From: JBOGVZ01 sp050692985
GTDB taxonomy: Bacteria; Actinomycetota; UBA4738; CALAEC01
Reading direction: 5' to 3'
NCBI GenBank assembly: GCA_050692985.1
Contig: JBOGVZ010000056.1
Coordinates: 1 to 45,030 of the forward strand
DNA length: 45,030 nt
The position numbers and the translations under genes are program-made. The notes beneath the pieces were generated by a model. That model was not told the origin of the DNA. It saw nothing but the letters and a program-made list of their open reading frames with translations, and ran no database searches. Each line of letters opens with the position of its first letter. Positions within the stretch are counted from its first letter, which is position 1. Below, piece by piece: positions 1 through 7,281 of the stretch.

Positions 1-75
1 GTCATCACCGAGGACGGGGAACTGGTGAGAGAGCTCACCCTCGACCCAACCCGGGACTACCAACCGGTGGGCTGA
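1..75 (+). CDS. C-terminal end of an IS481-type transposase (partial)
   Basis: Reading from base 1 gives 24 codons ending in TGA at 73-75. The product ends in ELTLDPTRDYQPVG, a tail I recognise from actinobacterial IS481-family (DDE, integrase-core) transposases. The catalytic part lies outside the window, so completeness and activity cannot be judged. It is followed within 4 bp by two tandem copies of a 21-bp sequence, as expected near the end of such an element. The assignment rests on this short C-terminal signature and its context. Confidence 0.7.
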   Translation, partial: VITEDGELVRELTLDPTRDYQPVG

Positions 76-78
76 TGG

Positions 79-122
79 TGTAAACGATGTCCCGAGACAC
101 CTGTAAACGATGTCCCGAGACA
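79..122. repeat. Two tandem 21-bp copies at the insertion-sequence end
   Basis: The sequence beginning TGTAAACGATGTCCCGAGAC occurs at 79-99 and again, identically over 21 bases, at 102-122, a 23-bp period. Repeated motifs of this type are common near the terminal inverted repeats of IS481-family elements, where they could bind the transposase. The outer boundary of the element probably lies between about 122 and 132, directly against the 3' end of the tRNA gene. The other end of the element is not in the window, so inverted-repeat pairing and any target duplication cannot be checked. Confidence 0.7.
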
Positions 123-132
123 TCACAGGCCG

Positions 133-214
133 TGGGGGGGGCAGGATTCGAACCTGCGTAGGCTACGCCGGCGATTTTACAGACCGCTCCCTTTGGCCGC
201 TCGGGCACCCCCCC
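133..214 (-). tRNA. tRNA-Tyr (anticodon GUA)
   Basis: On the minus strand the gene starts with GGGGGGG (214-208), which pairs with CCCCCCC (140-134). The discriminator is A at 133, and CCA is not encoded. The anticodon loop is CTGTAAA (182-176) on a five-pair stem GCGGT/ATCGC, giving anticodon GTA (plus-strand TAC at 178-180). The T arm is GCAGG-TTCGAAT-CCTGC (157-141). The long variable arm between the anticodon and T arms is the class II form expected of bacterial tRNA-Tyr. The insertion-sequence tail begins just beyond its 3' end, and yajQ starts 29 bp from its 5' side on the opposite strand. Confidence 0.95.
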
Positions 215-229
215 GAGACGCCTCTAGAT

Positions 230-235
230 TACAGT
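230..235 (+). promoter_or_regulatory. Probable -10 box (TACAGT) of yajQ, leaderless arrangement
   Basis: TACAGT is followed by exactly 7 nt and then the ATG of yajQ at 243. No Shine-Dalgarno sequence is visible. The same -10 / 7-nt / start-codon spacing is seen before several other genes here (14992, 30937, 33952, 36074), so a transcript starting at or next to the ATG is likely. No convincing -35 was identified. Confidence 0.45.
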
Positions 236-242
236 ACGGCCC

Positions 243-734
243 ATGGCCAAAGGCTTCTCGTTCGACGTGGTGTCCGAGGTCGACATGGCCGAGGTGACGA
301 ACGCCGTCGACCAGGCACGCCGGGAGATCCAGACCCGGTTCGACTTCAAGGACACCGGCACCTCGGTGGAGCAGGACCGGGACCTGATCGAGTTCCGCTC
401 CTCCACCGAGCACCGGCTCAAGGCCGCGGTCGAGGTGTTCAAGGAGAAGAGCGTCCGTCGCCACGTCTCCCTCAAGGCCCTCAACGAGGGCCCGGTGCTC
501 CCGGCGGCCCGGGGGACCTACCGGCAGGCCGTCAACATCAACAGGGGGATCTCCGAGGAGAAGGCCCGGGACATCAACAAGTTCATCCGGTCCCTGGGCC
601 TCAAGCTCCAGACCCAGGTGCAGGGCGATCAGCTGCGGGTGACCGCGAAGAAGAAGGACGACCTTCAGGCGGCGATCGGGGCCCTCAAGGAGCGGGACTT
701 CGACATCCCGATCCAGTTCACCAACTACCGCTAG
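243..734 (+). CDS. yajQ: YajQ-family (DUF520) nucleotide-binding protein
   Basis: The 163-residue product begins MAKGFSFDVVSEVDMAEVTN and ends IPIQFTNYR, both typical of YajQ, and has the usual family length. The proteins are small cytoplasmic ferredoxin-like-fold proteins. Some homologues bind cyclic di-GMP and act with transcription factors, but the role in actinobacteria is not well established. The start is the ATG after a 7-nt spacer from a TACAGT box. Its stop overlaps the stop of the convergent M23 peptidase gene within the palindrome CTAG at 731-734. In Streptomyces, as I recall, a yajQ homologue also lies next to a tRNA-Tyr gene. Confidence 0.95.
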   Translation: MAKGFSFDVVSEVDMAEVTNAVDQARREIQTRFDFKDTGTSVEQDRDLIEFRSSTEHRLKAAVEVFKEKSVRRHVSLKALNEGPVLPAARGTYRQAVNINRGISEEKARDINKFIRSLGLKLQTQVQGDQLRVTAKKKDDLQAAIGALKERDFDIPIQFTNYR

Positions 735-1915
735 TCGCCGGCCTCGGCGTCGCCGTGGTCGGCGGAGCCCGACCCCAGCGGGGCCCACGGCGAGGCTCCC
801 GACAGGTCGGTCTCGGCCAGCAGCCTCCCGTACTGCTCGACCAGGGCGGCCAGCTTGGCGTCGGCGTGCTGGGTCCAGTCGATCTCCCAGGCCATCTGGT
901 CGAGGAGCCGCCGGGCGATCTCCAGCGAGGACACGGAGGGCTGGTATCCCGCCAGGGCCAGGAGCTCCTGGCTCCCGTCGCTCACCCCCGCTCCCCCACC
1001 GGCCAGGTCGAACAGGCGGGTCATCCGGAAGTCCGAGGGGGCCGGCAGCGCGGTCCCGGTCTTGCCGGCCACGAGCTCCAGGGCCTGCTGCTCGGCGATC
1101 TTCAGCCACCGGTCGACGAACGGCTTCGGGGGCACCGGGACGCCCCCCGGCTGCACCTCCAGGTGGAGGTGCGGCGGGGTGTACAGGGCGTTCCCGGTGT
1201 GGCCCAGGTAGCCGATCACCTGCCCCTGTTCCACCCGCTGACCGACCCGGATGCCGTCCGCCCACCGGGACATGTGGGCGTAGAAGTATTCGATCCCGTG
1301 TACGTCGGTGATCTCCACGGAGATCCCGGAGAGCTCACCGACGAGCTTCTGGCTGATCACCCCGTCCGCGATGGCCACCAGGGGCGTGTCTTCCTTGGCG
1401 AAGATGTCCAGGCCCTGGTGGAACCGGGTGCAGCCGTCGCGACAGGCATGCCAGTCATTGGACCAGTACGCCAGCCCGGCCACCGGGAACGGGCCCACCA
1501 CCTGGAGCAGCGCGGCCCGCAGGGACATCCGTGGCGTCAGCTTCTTCGCGATCGCCACCAGGCGGGAGGAGTCGTTCGACCCGCCCAGCCGGAACGGCCC
1601 CGGCTCGGGGACCTGCTGGCCCTTTCCGGGGCCGCCCTTGCCGGCCCCGCCGTCACCGGCCTCGTGACCGGCGCCGGTTCCTCCTCCGGAACCCCCGGAA
1701 CCGCCGCCCCCGCCGCCGCCCCCACCGCCACCGCCGCCCCCGCCACCCCCGCCACCACCCGGCGAGGGGCTCGGGGACGGGTCGAGCTCCTCGCACAGCT
1801 CGGGGATGGGGATGGGCTCGCAGGGGTCGATCTGGGCCCGGGCGGCCAACGGCGGAAGCGCGACATGGGCACTGAGAAGGCCCACAAGCGTGACGATCTT
1901 CGCGAAGTTGCTCAT
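731..1915 (-). CDS. Secreted M23-family (LytM/lysostaphin-type) metallopeptidase
   Basis: The 394-residue protein starts with a signal peptide (residues 1-28, ending near AARA-QID). It then has a Pro/Ser segment, about 20 consecutive glycines (residues 53-72) and a Gly-rich linker to about residue 100. The M23 domain follows, with the zinc-site motif H-x3-D at H166/D170 and HxH at H249/H251. M23 enzymes cleave peptide cross-links of peptidoglycan, or act as activators when degenerate; here the visible metal ligands are intact. About 110 C-terminal residues after the domain match nothing I recognise. The gene is separated from htpX by 81 bp containing a perfect inverted repeat. The polyglycine tract is encoded by a GGN run that may be prone to slippage. 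Confidence 0.88.
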   Translation of the reverse strand: MSNFAKIVTLVGLLSAHVALPPLAARAQIDPCEPIPIPELCEELDPSPSPSPGGGGGGGGGGGGGGGGGGGGSGGSGGGTGAGHEAGDGGAGKGGPGKGQQVPEPGPFRLGGSNDSSRLVAIAKKLTPRMSLRAALLQVVGPFPVAGLAYWSNDWHACRDGCTRFHQGLDIFAKEDTPLVAIADGVISQKLVGELSGISVEITDVHGIEYFYAHMSRWADGIRVGQRVEQGQVIGYLGHTGNALYTPPHLHLEVQPGGVPVPPKPFVDRWLKIAEQQALELVAGKTGTALPAPSDFRMTRLFDLAGGGAGVSDGSQELLALAGYQPSVSSLEIARRLLDQMAWEIDWTQHADAKLAALVEQYGRLLAETDLSGASPWAPLGSGSADHGDAEAGD

Positions 1916-1923
1916 ATCCCAAA

Positions 1924-1946
1924 TGACCCGCGGGCGGCGCGGGTCA
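1924..1946. promoter_or_regulatory. Perfect 9-bp inverted repeat upstream of the M23 peptidase gene
   Basis: TGACCCGCG (1924-1932) and CGCGGGTCA (1938-1946) form a perfect inverted repeat with a 5-bp spacer. The repeat ends 9 nt before the peptidase ATG at 1915 and lies downstream of htpX (stop at 1997). It could be an operator for the peptidase gene or a hairpin ending htpX transcription. There is no clear T-run, so an operator is somewhat more likely. Confidence 0.5.
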
Positions 1947-1996
1947 CCCTAATACGTTCTGCATCGGCAGGCCAACTCCTGCCTTGAACGCGAACC

Positions 1997-2839
1997 CTAT
2001 CGCAGGGTGGCCGAGATCTCCCGGAGGCGGCGGATGCGCTCGCGGGTCGGGGGGTGGGTGGAGAACAGCGTGCTCACGCCCCCGCCCCGGAGGGGGTTGA
2101 CGATGAACAGGTGCGCCTGGGCCGGGTTGAGCCGGGCGGGGATCACCTTGGAGGCATCCTCCAGCTTCTGGAGGGCGCCGGCCAGCGCGTCGGGGTCGCG
2201 ACTCAGCGCGGCCCCGGACTCGTCGGCCTGGTACTCCCGGGAGCGGGAGACGGCCATCTGGATGAGGCCCGCGGCCAGCGGCGCCACCAGCCACAGGAGC
2301 AGGAAGGCGAAGCCGCCCAACGGGCCGTCCTCGTCTCCGCCGAAGAACAGGACCATGTAGGCCAGGTACGTGAACGCCGAGCCGATGGCCGAGGCGATCG
2401 TGTTCACCAGGATGTCCCGGTTCATCACGTGGGACAGCTCGTGGGCCAGCACCGCCCGAAGCTCCCGGCGGTCCAGGACCTGGAGGATGCCCCTGGTCAC
2501 GGCGACCACGGCGTGGTCGGGGTTCCGGCCGGTGGCGAAGGCGTTGGGCTGGGCCATCTCGCTGACGTAGATCCGGGGCATGGGGGCCCTGGCGTCCGCG
2601 GCCAGCTCACGGACGATGGCGTACAGCTCCGGGGCCTGGGCCTCGGTCACCGGGCGGGACCGGGTGGCGGCCACGGCGATCCGGTCGCTGGCGAAGTACA
2701 TCGCTGCGTTGAACCCCATGGCGATCACCAGGGCGATCGTGGCGCCCTGCCTCCCACCCACCGCGGCACCCACGGCCACGAACAGCCCGGCCAGGGCGGC
2801 GATCAGGACCCATGTCTTGACGCGGTTGATGCCGATCAT
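1997..2839 (-). CDS. htpX: Zinc metalloprotease HtpX
   Basis: The 280-residue protein starts at MIGINRVKTW. Two N-terminal hydrophobic segments (about residues 10-27 and 32-50) precede an M48 peptidase domain with HELSH (H133, E134, H137) and the downstream Glu ligand in REYQADESGA. Two more hydrophobic segments lie between these motifs. HtpX is a membrane-bound quality-control protease facing the cytoplasm. The ATG at 2839 is preceded by GAGGAGA; a longer in-frame reading upstream overlaps the neighbouring protein gene and has no start signal. A TACAAT -10 box suggests its own promoter. I recall an HtpX-like gene directly after the second, incomplete nuo cluster in Streptomyces, matching this position. 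Confidence 0.93.
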   Translation of the reverse strand: MIGINRVKTWVLIAALAGLFVAVGAAVGGRQGATIALVIAMGFNAAMYFASDRIAVAATRSRPVTEAQAPELYAIVRELAADARAPMPRIYVSEMAQPNAFATGRNPDHAVVAVTRGILQVLDRRELRAVLAHELSHVMNRDILVNTIASAIGSAFTYLAYMVLFFGGDEDGPLGGFAFLLLWLVAPLAAGLIQMAVSRSREYQADESGAALSRDPDALAGALQKLEDASKVIPARLNPAQAHLFIVNPLRGGGVSTLFSTHPPTRERIRRLREISATLR

Positions 2840-2858
2840 CCGTCTCTCCTCGATCGGA

Positions 2859-2864
2859 ATTGTA
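2859..2864 (-). promoter_or_regulatory. Probable -10 box (TACAAT) of htpX
   Basis: TACAAT on the minus strand lies 20 bp before the htpX ATG, with a GAGGAGA ribosome-binding site between them. It suggests that htpX can be transcribed independently of the upstream nuo1 cluster. No clear -35 element was found. Confidence 0.4.
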
Positions 2865-2891
2865 ACCGGCCCCCCGGATAACGCCCGCCGC

Positions 2892-4301
2892 TCACGCGGC
2901 CAGCGCGCCGGCCGTGGCCGGGTCGGGGCCCACGGACAGCTGGACCAGGTCATCGGTGCAGGTGAGGACGGCGTCCTGGCGGGAGCCCTCCAGGCGGAGG
3001 CCGTCGCCCAGGGCGGAGCCCGAGGAACGGACGCCGGGGAACGCCGAGGCGTACCACGTCGACACCGCCCGGCACAGGACGTCGTGGCCGGGGCGTTCCG
3101 CCAGCACCAGGGCCAGGGCGGAGTCCGGGCCCCGCTGCCACAGGTGGACCTCGCCGCCCGCCCACGCCGCGGCTGCGTCCTGCGGCCGGTCCAGGGCCCG
3201 GACCCTGCGTCCGCCCGGAGCCTCCAGCAGCCACAGGAGGTTGGCCGCGCCGAACGAGCGCGCCGGGCCGGCGGTCCACGCGCCCCCGGGACCGGGAGGA
3301 TCCGGCGGGTCCACCGGCCCGCGGTCCTCGGCGTACCGGCCGGCGAACAGCACCTCCGCGGTCGAGCGGGGCGCGGCTCCGTACGCATCGTTCACCGCGC
3401 CCCACCCGCCCCGGCCGTACAGGTCGCACACGAAGGCCAGTCCCTGCTCGTAGGGGAACAGCAGCTCCTGGCGCAGGTAGTACGGGAGGCCGTCCAGACC
3501 GGCCCGGGCCTCCGCCACCGCCGACGGATCCAGCAACCCGAGCTGGTCGCCCAGGGGCAGCGTCAGCGCGTACCGCTGCATCGTCAGCGTGGCGTCCCCC
3601 TCCACCAGGGCCAGGGCGGCCAGGTCCTCGTCCTCCCGGCCCACCCGCAGCCGCTCCGGCACCGGCAGCTCCAGGTTCTGGTCCGCCAGGGCGTGCTGGA
3701 GCTCGTGGGCCAGGGTGATCCGGTCGATCGCGCCGAGGCCGCCGGGGTCGGCGCGGACCACCAGCTCTCCGTCGCCGGGCAGGTAGAAGCCGGCCACCTG
3801 CTCACCGAGCGCCTCCGCACGGGCCCGGCGCACGTCGATCCCCCGTGGAACGGCGCCCAGGGCGGCGAGCATCCGCCGCTCCGCCTCCGCCAGGCGGGGG
3901 GTGTAGTCGGCCAGCAGCAGGCGGCGGACCCGCTCGGCCGTCTGCCGGGGACCGAGAAAGGTGGGGTCGACCGGCTCCTCGAACTCCAGCTCCCGGATGG
4001 CCTCCACCCCGTCCGCGATGCCCCCGACCTGGGCCTCGATGCTGCCGGTGGCCGGGGGGGCGCTCCCGGGGGCCACCGCCGCCGGCCCCAGGCACCGCAG
4101 GAGGTCGCCGGTATCACCGCCCAGTCGCGGTTCCGGCGTGGCCCCGGGGCCCGCTCCCGGGCTCCGGTCCGCGGGGCGATCGTGTGGCGGGCGTACCACC
4201 TGCACCACGGCCACCGCGGTGGCGGCCACCAGCACCAGGGCCAGGAGCGTGAGCAGGATCGCCGAGGGGCGCCGTCCCGGAGGCGACGGAGGGATGTTCA
4301 G
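2892..4301 (-). CDS. Membrane-anchored HELQH zinc-protease-like protein
   Basis: About 469 residues. A single transmembrane segment (residues 14-37) is followed by a Pro-rich stretch and an extracytoplasmic domain. HELQH (H199, E200, H203) and, about 30 residues later, LVEGDATL (E234) form a gluzincin-like zinc site. Proteins with HELxHALxDQ and EGDAT motifs are common in Actinobacteria and Chloroflexi; their substrates are not known to me. No ATG, GTG or TTG lies in frame before the membrane segment without running far into nuoN1. The best start is CTG at 4301, overlapping the nuoN1 TGA as CTGA. It is probably co-transcribed with nuoN1. The start is uncertain; the reading frame is clear. Confidence 0.75.
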   Translation of the reverse strand: MNIPPSPPGRRPSAILLTLLALVLVAATAVAVVQVVRPPHDRPADRSPGAGPGATPEPRLGGDTGDLLRCLGPAAVAPGSAPPATGSIEAQVGGIADGVEAIRELEFEEPVDPTFLGPRQTAERVRRLLLADYTPRLAEAERRMLAALGAVPRGIDVRRARAEALGEQVAGFYLPGDGELVVRADPGGLGAIDRITLAHELQHALADQNLELPVPERLRVGREDEDLAALALVEGDATLTMQRYALTLPLGDQLGLLDPSAVAEARAGLDGLPYYLRQELLFPYEQGLAFVCDLYGRGGWGAVNDAYGAAPRSTAEVLFAGRYAEDRGPVDPPDPPGPGGAWTAGPARSFGAANLLWLLEAPGGRRVRALDRPQDAAAAWAGGEVHLWQRGPDSALALVLAERPGHDVLCRAVSTWYASAFPGVRSSGSALGDGLRLEGSRQDAVLTCTDDLVQLSVGPDPATAGALAA

Positions 4302-5737
4302 GGGACCAGCGCGGCGCCCGGGGGGAACCGGGCGAACAGGTCGGGGAAGATGCCCACCGCCAGGACGGCCACGGCGGCCACGGCCACCACCCCGGTGACC
4401 AGGGCCGGAGCTCGGAGGGGACGGACCTCCGGGACCTCCACGAAGTACATCTGCCGGACGATGGCCACGTAGTAGTACAGGCTGATCACCGAGTTGATCA
4501 CCATGACGACGGCCAGCCAGGCCTGGCCGGCATCCACGGCCACACCGAAGATGAAGAACTTGCCCCAGAACCCGGCCATCGGAGGGATCCCGGCCAGCGA
4601 CACCAGGAACATGGCCATCGACAGCGCCAGCACCGGCGCCCGGCGGCTCAGCCCGGCGAAGTCGGAGATGAGCGACCCGGGAGCCTCCCTGGCCACGGCC
4701 ACCACGACGGCGAAGGCCCCCAGGTTCATCACCCCGTAGATCAGGATGTACAGCACCACCGCGGAGAAGGCCGCGGCGTCCACCCCGGAGCCGGCCAGGG
4801 CGAACGGGAGCAAGATGTACCCCGCCTGGGCCACGCTCGAGTACGCCAGCAGGCGGACCACCTGCCGCTGCTGGAGGGCCACCAGGTTGCCCAGGGTCAT
4901 CGTCAGCACGGACAGCACGGCGAACACCGGGGCCCACAGGGCGGCCATCGGGATGAACCCCACGAACATCACCTGGAGGAGGCCGGCGAACCCCGCGGCC
5001 TTCGAGGCCACCGACAGGAAGGCCGCCACCGGCACCGGCGACCCCTCGTAGGTGTCCGGGGCCCAGAAGTGGAACGGCACCGACGAGACCTTGAAGGCGA
5101 ACCCCGCCACCACGAACAGGATGGCGGCCACGGCGATCGTCGACTCGTTCCCCTGGAGCGCCGCGGCGATCTCATCGAGCCGCAGCGAGCCCGTGATGCC
5201 GTAGATCAGGCTCATCCCGTAGAGCATCACCGCGGCGGACAGGATCCCGATCAGGAAGAACTTCAGGGCGGCCTCATTCGACCGGGGATCCCGCTTGCGC
5301 AGCCCGGCCATCAGCCACCCCGGAGCGGTCACCAGCTCCAGCGAGATGAACAGCATCAGCAGGTCGCGGGAGGAGGAGATCGTCAGCATCCCCAGGAACG
5401 AGGCCAGGAGCAGGAAGTAGTACTCCCCCTGGTAGTAGCGACCCTCCCGGAAGTACCGCAGCGACAGGGCCAGCACCACCAGGGCCACCGAGAGGAAGAA
5501 CACCTTGAACAGGACGGCGAACGGGTCGATGACGTAGGCGCCCCCGAACGAGGTCCGGGTCTCCCCGATCAGCGTCAGGGCCGCCCCCAGGGCCGCGGCG
5601 GACCCGGCGAACGAGATCAGCATCGACAGCCACTTCCGCTCGGCCCGGAGCACGAGGTCGGCCAGCAGGACCGCCAGGACCGTGCCGCCCAGGATCAGCT
5701 CGGGGGCGATGGCGTGGTAGTCGACGTCGAACGGCAT
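4298..5737 (-). CDS. nuoN: NADH-quinone oxidoreductase-like subunit N (cluster 1)
   Basis: A 479-residue, hydrophobic antiporter-like subunit with the Mrp-type proton-channel core: VSSVPFHFWAPDTYEGSP followed by AAFLSVASKAAGFAG, and later ALSMAMFLVSLAGIPPMAGFWGK. In complex I, NuoN is a proton-pumping membrane-arm subunit next to NuoK and NuoM. It is the last gene of the 10-gene cluster and starts 1 bp after nuoM1 stops. Its stop overlaps the likely CTG start of the HELQH protein. It is clearly diverged from the second copy at 15036-16538, so the two clusters are not a recent duplication. Confidence 0.95.
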   Translation of the reverse strand: MPFDVDYHAIAPELILGGTVLAVLLADLVLRAERKWLSMLISFAGSAAALGAALTLIGETRTSFGGAYVIDPFAVLFKVFFLSVALVVLALSLRYFREGRYYQGEYYFLLLASFLGMLTISSSRDLLMLFISLELVTAPGWLMAGLRKRDPRSNEAALKFFLIGILSAAVMLYGMSLIYGITGSLRLDEIAAALQGNESTIAVAAILFVVAGFAFKVSSVPFHFWAPDTYEGSPVPVAAFLSVASKAAGFAGLLQVMFVGFIPMAALWAPVFAVLSVLTMTLGNLVALQQRQVVRLLAYSSVAQAGYILLPFALAGSGVDAAAFSAVVLYILIYGVMNLGAFAVVVAVAREAPGSLISDFAGLSRRAPVLALSMAMFLVSLAGIPPMAGFWGKFFIFGVAVDAGQAWLAVVMVINSVISLYYYVAIVRQMYFVEVPEVRPLRAPALVTGVVAVAAVAVLAVGIFPDLFARFPPGAALVP

Positions 5738-5738
5738 G

Positions 5739-7271
5739 TCAGAACATCGCCGAGAGCGCGGTGACGGCCTCGTCGGTCACGCCGAACACGATCCGCGGGA
5801 ACACCCCCAGGAGCACGATCCCCACCAGCAGCGGGGCCCACGACACGTACTCGATCGGGGTGACGTCGAGGAGCGGCCGGTCTCGCCACAGCTCCGGGAC
5901 CGTCCCCAGGTTGACCCGCTGGAGCATCCACAGGAAGTACCCGGCGGTGAGGATGGTGCCGATCCCGCCGAAGACCATGAGCGTCCGGAACAGCCCCAGC
6001 GACAGCCCCGCGGCCGGCTGGTACGAGGACAGCAGGGCCATGACCTCCCCCCAGAACCCCGCCAGCCCCGGCAGGCCCAGCGAGGCGATGGCGGTGAACG
6101 CCAGGATCCCCGCCAGGGACGGCACCTTCTGGAGCATGCCGCCTCCGATGTCGGCGATCTCCCGAGTGTGGTACCGCTCGTGGACCGAGCCGGCCAGGAA
6201 GAACAGCATGCCGGTGATGATGCCGTGGGCCACCATGCCGTAGATCGCGGCATTGATCCCCACGGTGGTCAGCGTGGCGATGCCCAGCATGACGAAGCCC
6301 ATGTGGCCGACCGACGAGAACGCGATCAGCCGCTTGAGGTCTCGCTGGGCCAGGCAGGCCAGGGCCGCGTACACGATGGCGATCACCGCCAGCACGCCGA
6401 TCGCCGGGGCCCACACCCGGGACGCGTCCGGCAGGATCGGCAGGGCGATGCGCACGAAGCCGTAGGTCCCCATCTTCAGCAGGACCCCGGCCAGCAGCAC
6501 CGAGCCCACGGTGGGCGCCTCGGTATGGGCGTCGGGGAGCCAGGTGTGGAACGGCCACATGGGGACCTTGATGGCGAACCCCAGGAACAGCCCGGCGAAC
6601 ACCACGAGCTGGAACGGCTGGGTGAACCCGGCCTGCTGGAGGGCGATCATGTCGAAGGTGTTGGGCTCGGCCCGGAAGTACATGGCCAGGAAACCCAGCA
6701 GCATGAACACGCTGCCGAACAGCGTGTACAGGAAGAACTTGATGGCCGCGTACTCGCGGTTCGGCCCGCCCCACAGCCCGATCAGGAAGTACATCGGGAC
6801 CAGCACGAGCTCCCAGAACACGAAGAAAAGCACCAGGTCGAAGGCCACGAACGTCCCGGCCATCCCCGTCTCCAGCAGCAGCAACAGGGCCACGAACGCC
6901 TTGGGCCGCCCGGGCTCGGGGAGGTACTTCCAGGTGTAGATCATGCACAGGAACGACAGCAGCAGCGTGAGCTCCAGCAGCGGCAGGCTCACGCCGTCCA
7001 CCCCCAGGTGGTACCGGGCTCCCAGCGCGGAGATCCACGACACGTCCACCCGGAACTGGAGGGCCCGCTCGGCCTGCGCCGCCCCGAAGGCTCCGGCCCC
7101 CCCGTAGTCGTAGCCGAACAGCATGACGATCCCCACGACCAGCGCGGCGGCCGTGAACACGATGCCCAGCCCCCGGATCAGCCGGTCCCGCTCGCCGGGG
7201 ACGAGGGCCACGGCGATCGCGCCCACCGTGGGGAGGAACACCGCCAGCGACAGCGCCCATGTGTCGAACAT
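5739..7271 (-). CDS. nuoM: NADH-quinone oxidoreductase-like subunit M (cluster 1)
   Basis: The 510-residue product has the NuoM signature FAIKVPMWPFHTWLPDAHTE followed by APTVGSVLLAGVLLKMGTYG, and a conserved Glu in the helix FVFWELVLVPMYFLIG. NuoM is a proton-translocating, antiporter-like subunit of the membrane arm. It starts with ATG and lies 10 bp downstream of nuoL1 and 1 bp upstream of nuoN1, consistent with one transcript. No frameshift or missing segment is evident. Confidence 0.95.
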   Translation of the reverse strand: MFDTWALSLAVFLPTVGAIAVALVPGERDRLIRGLGIVFTAAALVVGIVMLFGYDYGGAGAFGAAQAERALQFRVDVSWISALGARYHLGVDGVSLPLLELTLLLSFLCMIYTWKYLPEPGRPKAFVALLLLLETGMAGTFVAFDLVLFFVFWELVLVPMYFLIGLWGGPNREYAAIKFFLYTLFGSVFMLLGFLAMYFRAEPNTFDMIALQQAGFTQPFQLVVFAGLFLGFAIKVPMWPFHTWLPDAHTEAPTVGSVLLAGVLLKMGTYGFVRIALPILPDASRVWAPAIGVLAVIAIVYAALACLAQRDLKRLIAFSSVGHMGFVMLGIATLTTVGINAAIYGMVAHGIITGMLFFLAGSVHERYHTREIADIGGGMLQKVPSLAGILAFTAIASLGLPGLAGFWGEVMALLSSYQPAAGLSLGLFRTLMVFGGIGTILTAGYFLWMLQRVNLGTVPELWRDRPLLDVTPIEYVSWAPLLVGIVLLGVFPRIVFGVTDEAVTALSAMF

Positions 7272-7281
7272 CAGACCCCCA

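Noticed and set aside
1700..1759. GGN repeat tract considered as a possible CRISPR or minisatellite
   Set aside because: It encodes the polyglycine linker of the M23 peptidase in frame; there are no spacers or repeat units of CRISPR type.
110..1987. 625-codon open frame on the plus strand across tRNA-Tyr, yajQ and the M23 gene
   Set aside because: It is antisense to or out of frame with well-supported genes, with Arg/Gly/Pro-rich composition. It arises from the lack of stops in high-GC DNA.
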